From JAKALX01 sp964508715 (lineage in GTDB: Bacteria > Chloroflexota > Dehalococcoidia > Tepidiformales > Tepidiformaceae), in NCBI GenBank assembly GCA_964508715.1, contig CAZDUX010000001.1:124001-188000 (forward strand): 64,000 nucleotides of DNA, read 5' to 3'. This document shows, piece by piece, positions 51,244-59,182 of this stretch (the first letter of the stretch is position 1; every line of letters begins with the position of its first letter). The notes under the pieces are model-generated. The model saw nothing but the letters and a program-made list of their open reading frames with translations, did not search any database and was not told where the DNA came from. The position numbers were made by a program, and so were the translations under genes.

Positions 51244-52674
51244 GTGAAGCCTGCGGATGTCATCGACTCACGATACCGCCTCGAACGGCTCATCGGAACG
51301 GGCGGTATGGCGGAGGTGTGGCTCGCTGAGGATCAGCGACTCGGCCGCTGGGTAGCGGTCAAGGTCCTCCGCGATGTCCTTCCAGGCGAACAGGCGGGGG
51401 AGCTGGTCAGTTCATTCGAACGTGAGGCCCGGCTGATCGCGCGGATGCAACATCCGAATATCGTCCAGGTGTACGACACCGGCACGTTCGCCGGGCGGCA
51501 TTACATCGTGATGGAGTACGTCCACGGATACTCGTTGCGTGCACTCCTCGATGCCCGCCAGCGCCTGTCCGAAGGCGAGGCGGTTCGCTATGCGACACAG
51601 ATCGCTGCGGCCCTCCAATATGCGCACGACCAGAATGTCATCCATTGCGATGTGAAACCCGAGAACGTGCTCATCTCGGAGCAGGGTGTACCGAAGCTCG
51701 CCGACTTCGGCGTGGCGGAAACGCTCAGCCGGACGCTTTCACCCCAGGAGGTGCGCGATATTCTCGGGACCATCGCCTACCTGGCCCCCGAGGTTATCCA
51801 GGGCGCGCCAGCCGACCCGCGCTCCGACGTCTATTCCCTGGCATTGACGTTGTACGAGATGCTTGCCGGCCGCCTTCCGTGGGCCGGCTCCAGCCCCGCC
51901 GCGGTAGCGGGCCAGCGACTTGCGATACCAGCGCCACCGGTTCGAAGCTTCGACCGCAACATCTCAGCTGAAGTCGAATCGGTACTTGCGCGGGCGCTGG
52001 CACTGGGCCGGGGCGATCGCTATCAGTCGGCCGGCGAGTTCGGAAACGCACTCCGCCGAATCCCGGCCGACCGGCCTGCCCGACAGGCAAACCCCGGTGA
52101 AGTTACCGGGCCTGGTGCGGCCGCGATTGCCGCTTATGAGCGCACCCCGCGCCCGGAAGGTTTTCCCGTACGGCGCCATACGCAGCGGGTACCCCGAGGC
52201 ACGGTCTCCTTGCCACCCCCTGGCCGGGACGGGGGGACGAACGGTGCGGTGCTTGCAACGATCATTGCGGCGGTCCTTTTCGCACTGGGTGCCGGTGTCG
52301 CTGCTGCGCTCATCCTCATCCGGGACGACTCGAGCAAAGGTGGTTCGGCAACTCCTACGACCGCGCCCCCACCAACTCGGGTGCAGCCAACGCCAACGAG
52401 AGCCCAGCCCACACCAACTCCGACGAACGAGCCAACGATCACGCCGACGCCAACCATTTCGCCGACTGCCACGCCGGGGCCATCCACCCCGGCACCGACT
52501 CCAACGAAGAGGCCTCCCTCGCCCTCACCAGGACCCTCGCAAACGGGCACCGTTCCGGTCAGCCCCACGCATGGTACGCCGCTTCCCACGCAACCCAACG
52601 GAGGCGCCTACCGGGGGCCGCTCCCGGGCAATTCTAATCCCATCCTCGAGGGTATACCGGGCAGAGAAGGTTAG
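51244..52674 (+). CDS. Membrane Ser/Thr protein kinase, PknB-like without PASTA
   Basis: A 476-residue kinase. The kinase domain is at residues ~10-265 with IGTGGMAEVW, the ATP Lys in VAVKVLRD, the catalytic loop HCDVKPENVL (HCD for HRD), ADFGVAE and YLAPEVIQG. A Pro-rich linker leads to one span at ~333-357 (LATIIAAVLFALGAGVAAAL). The outer part is a low-complexity Pro/Thr repeat (~residues 365-450), with no PASTA domain. Neighbours (PBP, FHA, RodA) suggest phosphorylation of cell-wall proteins, with FHA readers. GTG start. Confidence 0.93.
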   Translation: MKPADVIDSRYRLERLIGTGGMAEVWLAEDQRLGRWVAVKVLRDVLPGEQAGELVSSFEREARLIARMQHPNIVQVYDTGTFAGRHYIVMEYVHGYSLRALLDARQRLSEGEAVRYATQIAAALQYAHDQNVIHCDVKPENVLISEQGVPKLADFGVAETLSRTLSPQEVRDILGTIAYLAPEVIQGAPADPRSDVYSLALTLYEMLAGRLPWAGSSPAAVAGQRLAIPAPPVRSFDRNISAEVESVLARALALGRGDRYQSAGEFGNALRRIPADRPARQANPGEVTGPGAAAIAAYERTPRPEGFPVRRHTQRVPRGTVSLPPPGRDGGTNGAVLATIIAAVLFALGAGVAAALILIRDDSSKGGSATPTTAPPPTRVQPTPTRAQPTPTPTNEPTITPTPTISPTATPGPSTPAPTPTKRPPSPSPGPSQTGTVPVSPTHGTPLPTQPNGGAYRGPLPGNSNPILEGIPGREG

Positions 52675-52684
52675 GGTCGATCGC

Positions 52685-53599
52685 ATGCGCATCGGTATCT
52701 CGCTGACGAGTTCCTATCCCCGTGGTGATGTGCGGGCTGCTGCCAGGATGATGACCGAACGTGCAGCAGCCGCCCGGGACGCCGGGCTCGATTCCCTATT
52801 TGTCGGTGACCACCACGGCATGGCGTCTCCCTACTTCCAGAACACCCCGATGCTTGGCCGCCTGCTGGCGGAGTGGAACGACAATCCGGCAGGCGGCCTG
52901 TTCCTCTTACCGCTATGGAACCCCGTACTGGCAGCGGAGCAGATCGGTACACTCGCATCGATCGCAAGAGGACGATTCATCATGCAGTGTGGCCTCGGTG
53001 TTGGCCGGGACCAGTTTGCCGCGATGGGAGTCGAAATCCGGCACCGGCCATCGCGCTTCGAAGAGAGCCTCACAATGATCCGCCGCCTGCTCGCGGGTGA
53101 GACCGTGAATGTCACCGGGAAGCGCTACCGGGCGGAGGGCGCACGAATTTCCCCCATTCCTCCCGAGCCAGTTGAAGTCTGGATTGGAGGGAGCGTCGCT
53201 GCATCGATTGACCGGGCGGCCCGGATGGGTGATGCCTGGCTCGCAGGCCCTGAGCTGACGATCGAAGAGGCTCGTACCTGGGTGGCCTACTATCGGGAAC
53301 GGTGCGCAGCGCATGGACGGACGCCGGCAGCTATCGCCATCCGGCGGGATGTGTACGTTGGCTCCGACGCGGATGATGTGAGGGCGGTTTGCGGTCCAAT
53401 CGTCGCCCGTGGCTACCGCGGTTTCGACCCCGCAGCACTTGTCTCCGGGAACGCCGAACAGGTGGGTGCTGCATTCGTGGCGTGTGGCGAACTCGGTTTT
53501 ACAGACGTCATCGTCCGGCACATAACGAACGAGCAGCCGCAGGTGCTCGGCTCAATCGAGCGCCTTGCCCGCGTCCGCGAACTGCTTTCTCCACGCTAG
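52685..53599 (+). CDS. Luciferase-like (LLM class) flavin- or F420-dependent oxidoreductase
   Basis: A 304-residue TIM-barrel protein of the bacterial luciferase-like family. RIGISLTSSYPRGDV starts strand 1, SLFVGDHHGM is the metal-free active-site loop, and FIMQCGLGVGRDQFAAMGV, EVWIGGSVAASIDRAARMG are typical of F420- or FMN-dependent members. Substrate unknown. The frame is open far upstream but that is kinase sequence in another frame. The stop TAG shares the CTAG palindrome with the convergent Eis-like gene. Confidence 0.87.
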   Translation: MRIGISLTSSYPRGDVRAAARMMTERAAAARDAGLDSLFVGDHHGMASPYFQNTPMLGRLLAEWNDNPAGGLFLLPLWNPVLAAEQIGTLASIARGRFIMQCGLGVGRDQFAAMGVEIRHRPSRFEESLTMIRRLLAGETVNVTGKRYRAEGARISPIPPEPVEVWIGGSVAASIDRAARMGDAWLAGPELTIEEARTWVAYYRERCAAHGRTPAAIAIRRDVYVGSDADDVRAVCGPIVARGYRGFDPAALVSGNAEQVGAAFVACGELGFTDVIVRHITNEQPQVLGSIERLARVRELLSPR

Positions 53600-54813
53600 A
53601 AATTGTTCGGGCAGTTTGGCGGGTACTTCGTGGCGAAGATCGCGTCGGCGATTCTCAGTGCTTCGGACGAGACGGCCTCGATCCTCCCTGCTCGCGCCAG
53701 GTGTGTCGCTGACCGGTGCCCTGCAAGCAACGTGGCGAGCGCACCCGGCTGCATCGTCAGCGATGGGGCGCGGTCACTGCGCCGGATGTCCGTGGTCGTT
53801 CCGTCGGTTTCGACGAGGAACGTGTCGTTGTTCCACGGACACATGTCGTCTCCGCTCACCGCAAAGGTGAGTTCACCATGGCTGCCGAGGGGGCGGCGCG
53901 GTACGGCCTTCTCAACGTCGACGACACGCATCCAGATACCGTCGGTGGTCCGCCGGTTGAGCACCCGCGGCTCGAGCAAGAGATCAGGCGCGGGGTCGTC
54001 TTCCCCGACCACGCCGTTCATCTGGATCTTCCCGACGAGGTCGTGGCGGCGGAGGTACTCCCAGAGTGCGCGGTACGCCTCGAGGTCAAGCCAGATGAAG
54101 TCCTTGACGTCGAGCACCTGGTTCGGTCCGGGACCATCTTGCGGGCCCTCCGCCGTTGTATAGACCACGTGCCCGCGCGGCTCGCCGTCAGCATTGCGAT
54201 AGACCGCGACGTAGACCTGCAGCGTCTTTGGGTTAGCACGAAGAACGTCGATCTCCCAGAGTGGAGTCGCCCGGTGGATATGCAGGTTTCGGGGGCTGGC
54301 CCACTGGATGTAGAGCTGCTTGATTATGGGGAAGGCGTCCGCAACTGGCGTGAGGGTAACCGATCCGTTACCGGGCTCTGGTCGCTCGAAGCTGGCGAAG
54401 CGCGGATCGAAGCTGTAGCGCACACGCGACGACGCGAGCCCGTAGCCAAACCGCTGATAGATGGCCGCCATCGATGCCCACAGGATGGCGTACGATTGGC
54501 CGTGGTCGCGCATCGTGCAGAGCGCTTCGCGCATCACCTGGCGGAGCAAGCCCCGGCGCCGCTCTTCGGGGAGGGTTCCGACTGCCGTCACCCCTCCCAT
54601 CGCCACCGGGCTGCCGTTCAGCCGCACGGTGAACGGCAGCGTACCGAGCGTGGTCGCCAGCTTGCCATCGACGAATGCACACGTTGTCCAACCGGGGTCC
54701 ATGGGTGCGCTATCGGTGCTGAAGCCATCGTTATTGGCAAAAACGTAGCTCTCGAGCGCGTGAAAACGAGCGATCTCTTCAGCATCGCGGCATGGGCGTA
54801 TTTCGATGGCCAT
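53596..54813 (-). CDS. Eis-like GNAT N-acetyltransferase with SCP2-type C-terminal domain
   Basis: A 405-residue protein of the Eis fold. It has tandem GNAT regions (GVTAVGTLPEERRRGLLRQV is the acetyl-CoA loop, then AIYQRFGYGLASSRVRY) and a sterol-carrier-like end. In Mycobacterium tuberculosis Eis the C-terminal carboxylate of a terminal Phe is the catalytic base; this protein also ends in Phe (CPNNF). It can acetylate many amine substrates in relatives; the substrate here is unknown. A GGAGG site precedes the ATG. Confidence 0.88.
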   Translation of the reverse strand: MAIEIRPCRDAEEIARFHALESYVFANNDGFSTDSAPMDPGWTTCAFVDGKLATTLGTLPFTVRLNGSPVAMGGVTAVGTLPEERRRGLLRQVMREALCTMRDHGQSYAILWASMAAIYQRFGYGLASSRVRYSFDPRFASFERPEPGNGSVTLTPVADAFPIIKQLYIQWASPRNLHIHRATPLWEIDVLRANPKTLQVYVAVYRNADGEPRGHVVYTTAEGPQDGPGPNQVLDVKDFIWLDLEAYRALWEYLRRHDLVGKIQMNGVVGEDDPAPDLLLEPRVLNRRTTDGIWMRVVDVEKAVPRRPLGSHGELTFAVSGDDMCPWNNDTFLVETDGTTTDIRRSDRAPSLTMQPGALATLLAGHRSATHLARAGRIEAVSSEALRIADAIFATKYPPNCPNNF

Positions 54814-54865
54814 CGGAGGTCCTCCAGGTGGGAAGCGTTCAAACTCGAGACGCCGAGTATACGGG

Positions 54866-56725
54866 TCAGGGCTGGAGGGGCGTGAGTGAGGCCGCTTCCG
54901 TCACGAGGATCTCGTAGGCCGAACACGCTTCGAGGTCGTGAAAGTCGCTTGCCCAGGGCGGCTCTGTGCCATCCCCGAAGACCTGCCAGCCTGGTGAATC
55001 ACCGGCCATATCCCAGCGGTACACGTCCCGGTATTTCCCCGCGATAGACCCCAGCGCGTCGCGGATATCCGCTGTTGCACCGATGTAAACCACGTCGTTC
55101 CATCCGGGTCTGAGTGAGACCGGCAGTGGGACCGAGAGCGAGAAACCGGTGCCGAGTGTCACGGTCCCACTCGCGAGGAACCAGTATGCCTCACCGGGTT
55201 CCAGTGTCTGGAGTGTCGGTATGACACCGGAGCCTGAAATCCAGTGTGTGTACTGCCCGGTCGCCGAATCGTACTGGTAGATCGCATCCACCCGTCCGGC
55301 ATCGGGACCACTCGCGGGGAAGGCGGTCCCGAGGACCACGGGCTCGGGGCCAAAGTAGCCGCCGTGGTTCCATCCGGGCAGGAGCTGGAGATTGCCGCAC
55401 TGGGCTACCCCTGCGCCCACCCTGGTGCTCGGTCCGAACTCGCTGGTGTTGCCCTGGCTATCGGTCACGAGTGCGGTGACCCACTGGCCCGGGGTAACGG
55501 CCGGGTTGTCGAAGGCGAAGTTCCCGCTGGCGTCAGCGTTCGTCATGCCCCCGGCGGCGAGAATCCTGCCGTAGTCGTTGGGGCTCCCCGGCCGGTGATC
55601 GGCGAGGTAGAGCTGTACCTCGCAGCCTCCGCAATCTGCGCCGACCGCTCCATTGATGCGCGACTGAACGGCCCGTGTGAACGTTGGATGGTTGCGAAGA
55701 TGATTGGCACCCCCGGAGTTACCGTCGTGGTTCGGGTTCATCACGCCGTCGGCGTTGAGATCGATAGCCAGTCCAGCGAGGCTGCTGAACTCGTTCCTCT
55801 GAAACCGGTTTCCTGTCACCGAGACGCTGCCCGAGTCTGCCGCGACCGAAATCCCGGTACCGGCATACGCGATCCGGTTCGAAACCACAGTGGTCCCGGA
55901 CGATGGCTGGCGAAGATCGACCCCCGTCGCGATCTGCGCCGGTTGGCCGGCGGGGTCGCGCCCCATCCTGTTGTTGCCGATCGTCGTGCCAGAAAATGCC
56001 GCCACACCCGGCCCGCCGACTCGAATGGCCGTTGTGGTGTAACCGATGACATTCCCCTCTGCAGCCGTCGAACCGCCCACGACGGCACCTGGCGCCACAA
56101 CGAGAATGCCGGTTGTCACTGGCGAGGCCTGGTTGTCGGACGTGAAACCAATCCGGTTCCCGCTCACGGTTGCGCCTGGTGCGGCAACCTCGATCCCCAT
56201 TCCGCACGACCCAATCAGATTCCCCTGGCCCGATGCCGGGTCGCCACCGATGATTGCCCGATCCGCCCTGGCAGCGACGCAGGCACCTCGGAAACCACCG
56301 ATCTCGAGCCCGTACACAGCGTTATCTGCGCCCATGAGGACTATTCCGTCCGGCGTGCTACTCACGTCCTGGCCGTTCCAGAGGATTCTGACGCCTGCGT
56401 TCGAGCCATCGATAGTGACGTTGGCACGGGAAATCGGTGGCAACAGGGGGGTGCTGATGAGGATGCTCGACGGCGACGTGGGCTTAAACACACTCGCTGC
56501 AAACGAAATGACTACCGGGACGCCGGAGGCGTCTGCATTTGCCAGGGTAATTGCCGCTCGGAGCGTGCAGTTGGCCGTGTCGGGGCAGGCGCCGCCGGTC
56601 GAAGCGGTGCTCGTGACGAGGATCCCCATGGTTGTCGCGGCTGAGGTTCGAACGAGGGTATTACCGGGCACGGTAACAGCGGTGGCGAGGATTGCCGCCA
56701 GGAGGAGTGCTCGGGCAACGCTCAT
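54866..56725 (-). CDS. Secreted right-handed beta-helix repeat protein
   Basis: A 619-residue exported protein. Residues 1-~28 are a signal peptide (ARALLLAAILATAVTVPGNT). Near residue 45 is a CSLREA-like segment (ANCTLRAAITLANADA) often seen at the start of such helices. Residues ~90-300 carry short repeats with V/I-x-G-N pattern (TVSGNRIGF, TTVVSNRIAYAGTG, SVTGNRFQRNEF), a parallel beta-helix. The C-terminal ~190 residues hold a repeated beta module beginning GWNHGGYFGPE and GWNDVVYIGATAD. A polysaccharide or adhesion role is possible. TAGCGT ends 6 nt before the ATG. Confidence 0.8.
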   Translation of the reverse strand: MSVARALLLAAILATAVTVPGNTLVRTSAATTMGILVTSTASTGGACPDTANCTLRAAITLANADASGVPVVISFAASVFKPTSPSSILISTPLLPPISRANVTIDGSNAGVRILWNGQDVSSTPDGIVLMGADNAVYGLEIGGFRGACVAARADRAIIGGDPASGQGNLIGSCGMGIEVAAPGATVSGNRIGFTSDNQASPVTTGILVVAPGAVVGGSTAAEGNVIGYTTTAIRVGGPGVAAFSGTTIGNNRMGRDPAGQPAQIATGVDLRQPSSGTTVVSNRIAYAGTGISVAADSGSVSVTGNRFQRNEFSSLAGLAIDLNADGVMNPNHDGNSGGANHLRNHPTFTRAVQSRINGAVGADCGGCEVQLYLADHRPGSPNDYGRILAAGGMTNADASGNFAFDNPAVTPGQWVTALVTDSQGNTSEFGPSTRVGAGVAQCGNLQLLPGWNHGGYFGPEPVVLGTAFPASGPDAGRVDAIYQYDSATGQYTHWISGSGVIPTLQTLEPGEAYWFLASGTVTLGTGFSLSVPLPVSLRPGWNDVVYIGATADIRDALGSIAGKYRDVYRWDMAGDSPGWQVFGDGTEPPWASDFHDLEACSAYEILVTEAASLTPLQP

Positions 56726-56731
56726 GGGTGC

Positions 56732-56737
56732 ACGCTA
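56732..56737 (-). promoter_or_regulatory. -10 element of the beta-helix gene, possibly leaderless
   Basis: TAGCGT on the minus strand with 6 nt (gcaccc) before the ATG at 56725. It overlaps the base of an ACAGGGG/CCCCTGT inverted repeat (56736-56766) in the gap after the metallo-hydrolase gene. Confidence 0.35.
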
Positions 56738-56772
56738 CAGGGGCTCATCGTGGCCGGGCAACCCCTGTTGCG

Positions 56773-57606
56773 TTACAACGCCTCGAACACCCGCCTCCCG
56801 TTGAGCCGGCGGAGCCGGCCAATACCCGGATGCTCCCAGTGTCCCCCGAGCATCATCCGGTCCTCGTCGATGATCCAATCGAACATCCTGTCGCGGGTCA
56901 TCGCTGCCTGGACGGGATCGGAATCAAAGGATGGCGACCAATCGGGATGAATGAGCTGGGCGGGATGGTGGCTCGAGTCGCCGATGATCACAGCACGTTC
57001 ACCGGCCGACATGATTCCGACAGCGACATGGCCGGGCGTATGGCCTGGTGTCGGGACGAAGGTGATGTGCTCATCAATCGCAGTCTCGTGGGTTGCGAAG
57101 TCGATCCGCCCGCTGTCCTGGAGGGGAAGTACACACTCGATGAGATGGGCGTTCGACGGTTGCTCCAGGAACTCCGGTTGCATCCAGTAGTCCCACTCCT
57201 GTTGCTGGAATACGAACCGGGCGTTGGGGAAGAAAACGCGCCGCGTCCCATCCTCATCGTCGACGGTGTTCCAGCCCACATGGTCGATGTGGAGGTGCGT
57301 ATTGAGGACGATATCGATCTCCGACGGATCGATACCCGCCTCATGCAGCGAGTAGTCGAGCTTCCCCGGGGGAAAGCCGGGGCGCCGCCGGTTACCAAGA
57401 CCGGTATCCACGATCATTGTCTTGCCCGCCGAACGCAGGAGATACACGGTGACTGCCGTCTGGAAGAGGCCCCGCGAATCCACGCCCGAGCCGAACTCGG
57501 CAAGGAACTGGTCGCTGTGCTGAGGCATGAAATGCCGCGGATCCATCAGGATCGGCGCGTCGATGAGCGCCATGACTTCGACATCTCCAACGCTGGCCTT
57601 GTGCAT
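56773..57606 (-). CDS. Metallo-beta-lactamase-fold hydrolase (lactonase-like)
   Basis: A 277-residue MBL-fold enzyme. VDTGLGNRRRPGFPPGKLD precedes the metal motif NTHLHIDHVGWNTV (HxHxDH). The second metal His are in FVPTPGHTPGHVAVGI and the Asp in VIIGDSSHHPAQLIHP. The layout resembles N-acyl-homoserine lactonases and related lactone or ester hydrolases; the true substrate is not known. It follows the aminotransferase gene by 75 bp on the same strand. Confidence 0.87.
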   Translation of the reverse strand: MHKASVGDVEVMALIDAPILMDPRHFMPQHSDQFLAEFGSGVDSRGLFQTAVTVYLLRSAGKTMIVDTGLGNRRRPGFPPGKLDYSLHEAGIDPSEIDIVLNTHLHIDHVGWNTVDDEDGTRRVFFPNARFVFQQQEWDYWMQPEFLEQPSNAHLIECVLPLQDSGRIDFATHETAIDEHITFVPTPGHTPGHVAVGIMSAGERAVIIGDSSHHPAQLIHPDWSPSFDSDPVQAAMTRDRMFDWIIDEDRMMLGGHWEHPGIGRLRRLNGRRVFEAL

Positions 57607-57681
57607 GGGGGCACCCTCCCTGGGGCGCGATTGTGGGCCGCACGGAGAGGAATGTCGAACGCTACCTGATCGCTGAGCAGG

Positions 57682-58914
57682 TCACCTGGCGGCGGTCTGC
57701 GTGGCGACTTCGGCCATCGCCTCACCAAGGCGATGGACACCCTCTTCGATATCCTCGATCGCGACATAACTGAAGGCCAATCGGAGATGGTTCGTGGCCT
57801 GCAGGTCGGCGAAGAACTGTGGCCCCTGGCCAACGAGAACGCCCTTTTCATGGGCGGCAAGCTGCACATCACGAGCGCTCATCCCTGGGCGTAGTGCCAG
57901 CCAGAGGAAGAAACCGCCCTGCGGGCGTGCGTATGTGCAGTACTCGCGGCAGTAGCGATCAATTGCAGCTTCAACCCGCTCCAGCTTGCGGAGGTAGATG
58001 CGGCGCAGATTCTCGATATGGCGGTCGAGATCCCCATTACGGATGGTTTCAGCAACGACCCGGCCGAGGAACGGTGAGGTGCCCATGTCGTAGCGCACCG
58101 AGGCCATCCGGCTGATGAGCGATGCTGGCCCGAGTGTCCAGCCCAGCCGCAGTCCGGTGGCGAGGATCTTCGAGAAACTCGAGACCTTCACGCCAAACTC
58201 ACCGCCACTGAGGGCGAAGATGGAGGGTGGCGGCGGGGTCTCGAACCAGAGTTCGCCGTAGGCGTCGTCTTCGAGGATGAATGTGCCAAATCGACGGGCG
58301 AGTTCGAGCACTCGTTCGCGCCGCGCAAGGTCCAGCGTGGAGCCGGATGGGTTCTGGTGGGTGGGGATCATGTAGACGAACTTGGCGCGCTTGCCCTCGT
58401 CGGCAAGCCGCTGGAACTGCTCCTCCAGGATATCGGTGCGAATCCCGTATTCATCCATCGGAACGGCGACTTGCTCCGCGCCGAAGGTGCGAAAGGTGCG
58501 CATGCTGCCGGGGAAGTTCGGGCTCTCGACGAGCACGGTGTCGCCCGGGTCCAGGAGGACCTCGCAGACGACGCCGATGGCGTGGGCCGAACCGGAGGTG
58601 ATGATCACCTGGTCTGGTCCTACCGGGATACCCTCGATCGTGCTGGAGCGTTCGGCAATCGCGGTCCTCAGTGGGTACGGGCCGAAGGTCCCGCCGTACT
58701 CGAGCGCCTCCTTCTGCTCGCGATCGATGACGGTATGCGCCGCTTTGAGGAGGACCTCGCCGGGAAGAGACGGGATATCGGGCAATCCTCCGGCGAAAGA
58801 GATGACGGGGCGAGCATCGGGCTGTGCTGCTGCCCACACCGCTGGCCCGAGGGTCCTGGCGCGCTGGCTAACAACCTCTTCGAGTCGTTCGGGAGTCCAA
58901 TACTGTTCAGTCAT
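57682..58914 (-). CDS. PLP-dependent aminotransferase, 2-aminoadipate/LysN-like
   Basis: A 410-residue class I/II (fold type I) aminotransferase. ISFAGGLPDIPSLP, TSGSAHAIGVVCEVLLDPGD, IPTHQNPSGSTLDLARR, LEDDAYGELWFETP and the PLP Lys in SSFSKILATGLRLGW are the family marks. It resembles archaeal and bacterial 2-aminoadipate and branched or aromatic aminotransferases. The start is at 58914 with GAGGGG upstream; the frame is open 49 codons more across the promoter. Adjacent to gltB, which could supply or use glutamate. Confidence 0.9.
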   Translation of the reverse strand: MTEQYWTPERLEEVVSQRARTLGPAVWAAAQPDARPVISFAGGLPDIPSLPGEVLLKAAHTVIDREQKEALEYGGTFGPYPLRTAIAERSSTIEGIPVGPDQVIITSGSAHAIGVVCEVLLDPGDTVLVESPNFPGSMRTFRTFGAEQVAVPMDEYGIRTDILEEQFQRLADEGKRAKFVYMIPTHQNPSGSTLDLARRERVLELARRFGTFILEDDAYGELWFETPPPPSIFALSGGEFGVKVSSFSKILATGLRLGWTLGPASLISRMASVRYDMGTSPFLGRVVAETIRNGDLDRHIENLRRIYLRKLERVEAAIDRYCREYCTYARPQGGFFLWLALRPGMSARDVQLAAHEKGVLVGQGPQFFADLQATNHLRLAFSYVAIEDIEEGVHRLGEAMAEVATQTAAR

Positions 58915-58940
58915 ACCGTCCCCTCGCGCTGGCTCTCGCC

Positions 58941-58946
58941 AGTATA
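58941..58946 (-). promoter_or_regulatory. -10 element of the aminotransferase gene
   Basis: TATACT on the minus strand, about 26 nt before the ATG at 58914, with GAGGGG between. The -35 is weak. The 268-bp gap from 58915 to 59182 carries this and the gltB promoter. Confidence 0.5.
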
Positions 58947-59045
58947 CGGGGTTGCGGGATCGGCCCTGCCGTGGGCTTCTTCTCCTGCCCTTGAGATTTG
59001 TGAAGCTTGTGTTTCGAGTCTCGACGGGGCCCTTTGGGGCGCTGC

Positions 59046-59051
59046 TATACT
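59046..59051 (+). promoter_or_regulatory. -10 element of gltB
   Basis: TATACT at 59046-59051, ~130 bp before the gltB ATG. A weak -35 TCGACG lies at 59021-59026 (19-bp spacer). The leader is ~125 nt and I could not identify a riboswitch or terminator in it. Confidence 0.5.
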
Positions 59052-59182
59052 GGCCCCTCACCCTCTTGTTCTTCGAGCTTTGGGATTCTTTTCACAAGCG
59101 GTGCGCTGCCAACAGAAGCAGCTACCGCGGCGTTTCGCATTCCCGGAGTCTGGCCTGAGGGGAGGTCTTAGAGGGGATTGTC

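Noticed and set aside
52370..52560. Short direct repeats of CCAACxCCGACx type, first thought CRISPR- or tandem-repeat-like
   Set aside because: They encode the Pro/Thr-rich tail of the kinase in frame, with no regular spacers.
55244..56644. 466-residue plus-strand ORF opposite the beta-helix gene
   Set aside because: The minus frame has a signal peptide and repeat pattern; the plus frame is Arg/Gly/Cys-rich with no features.
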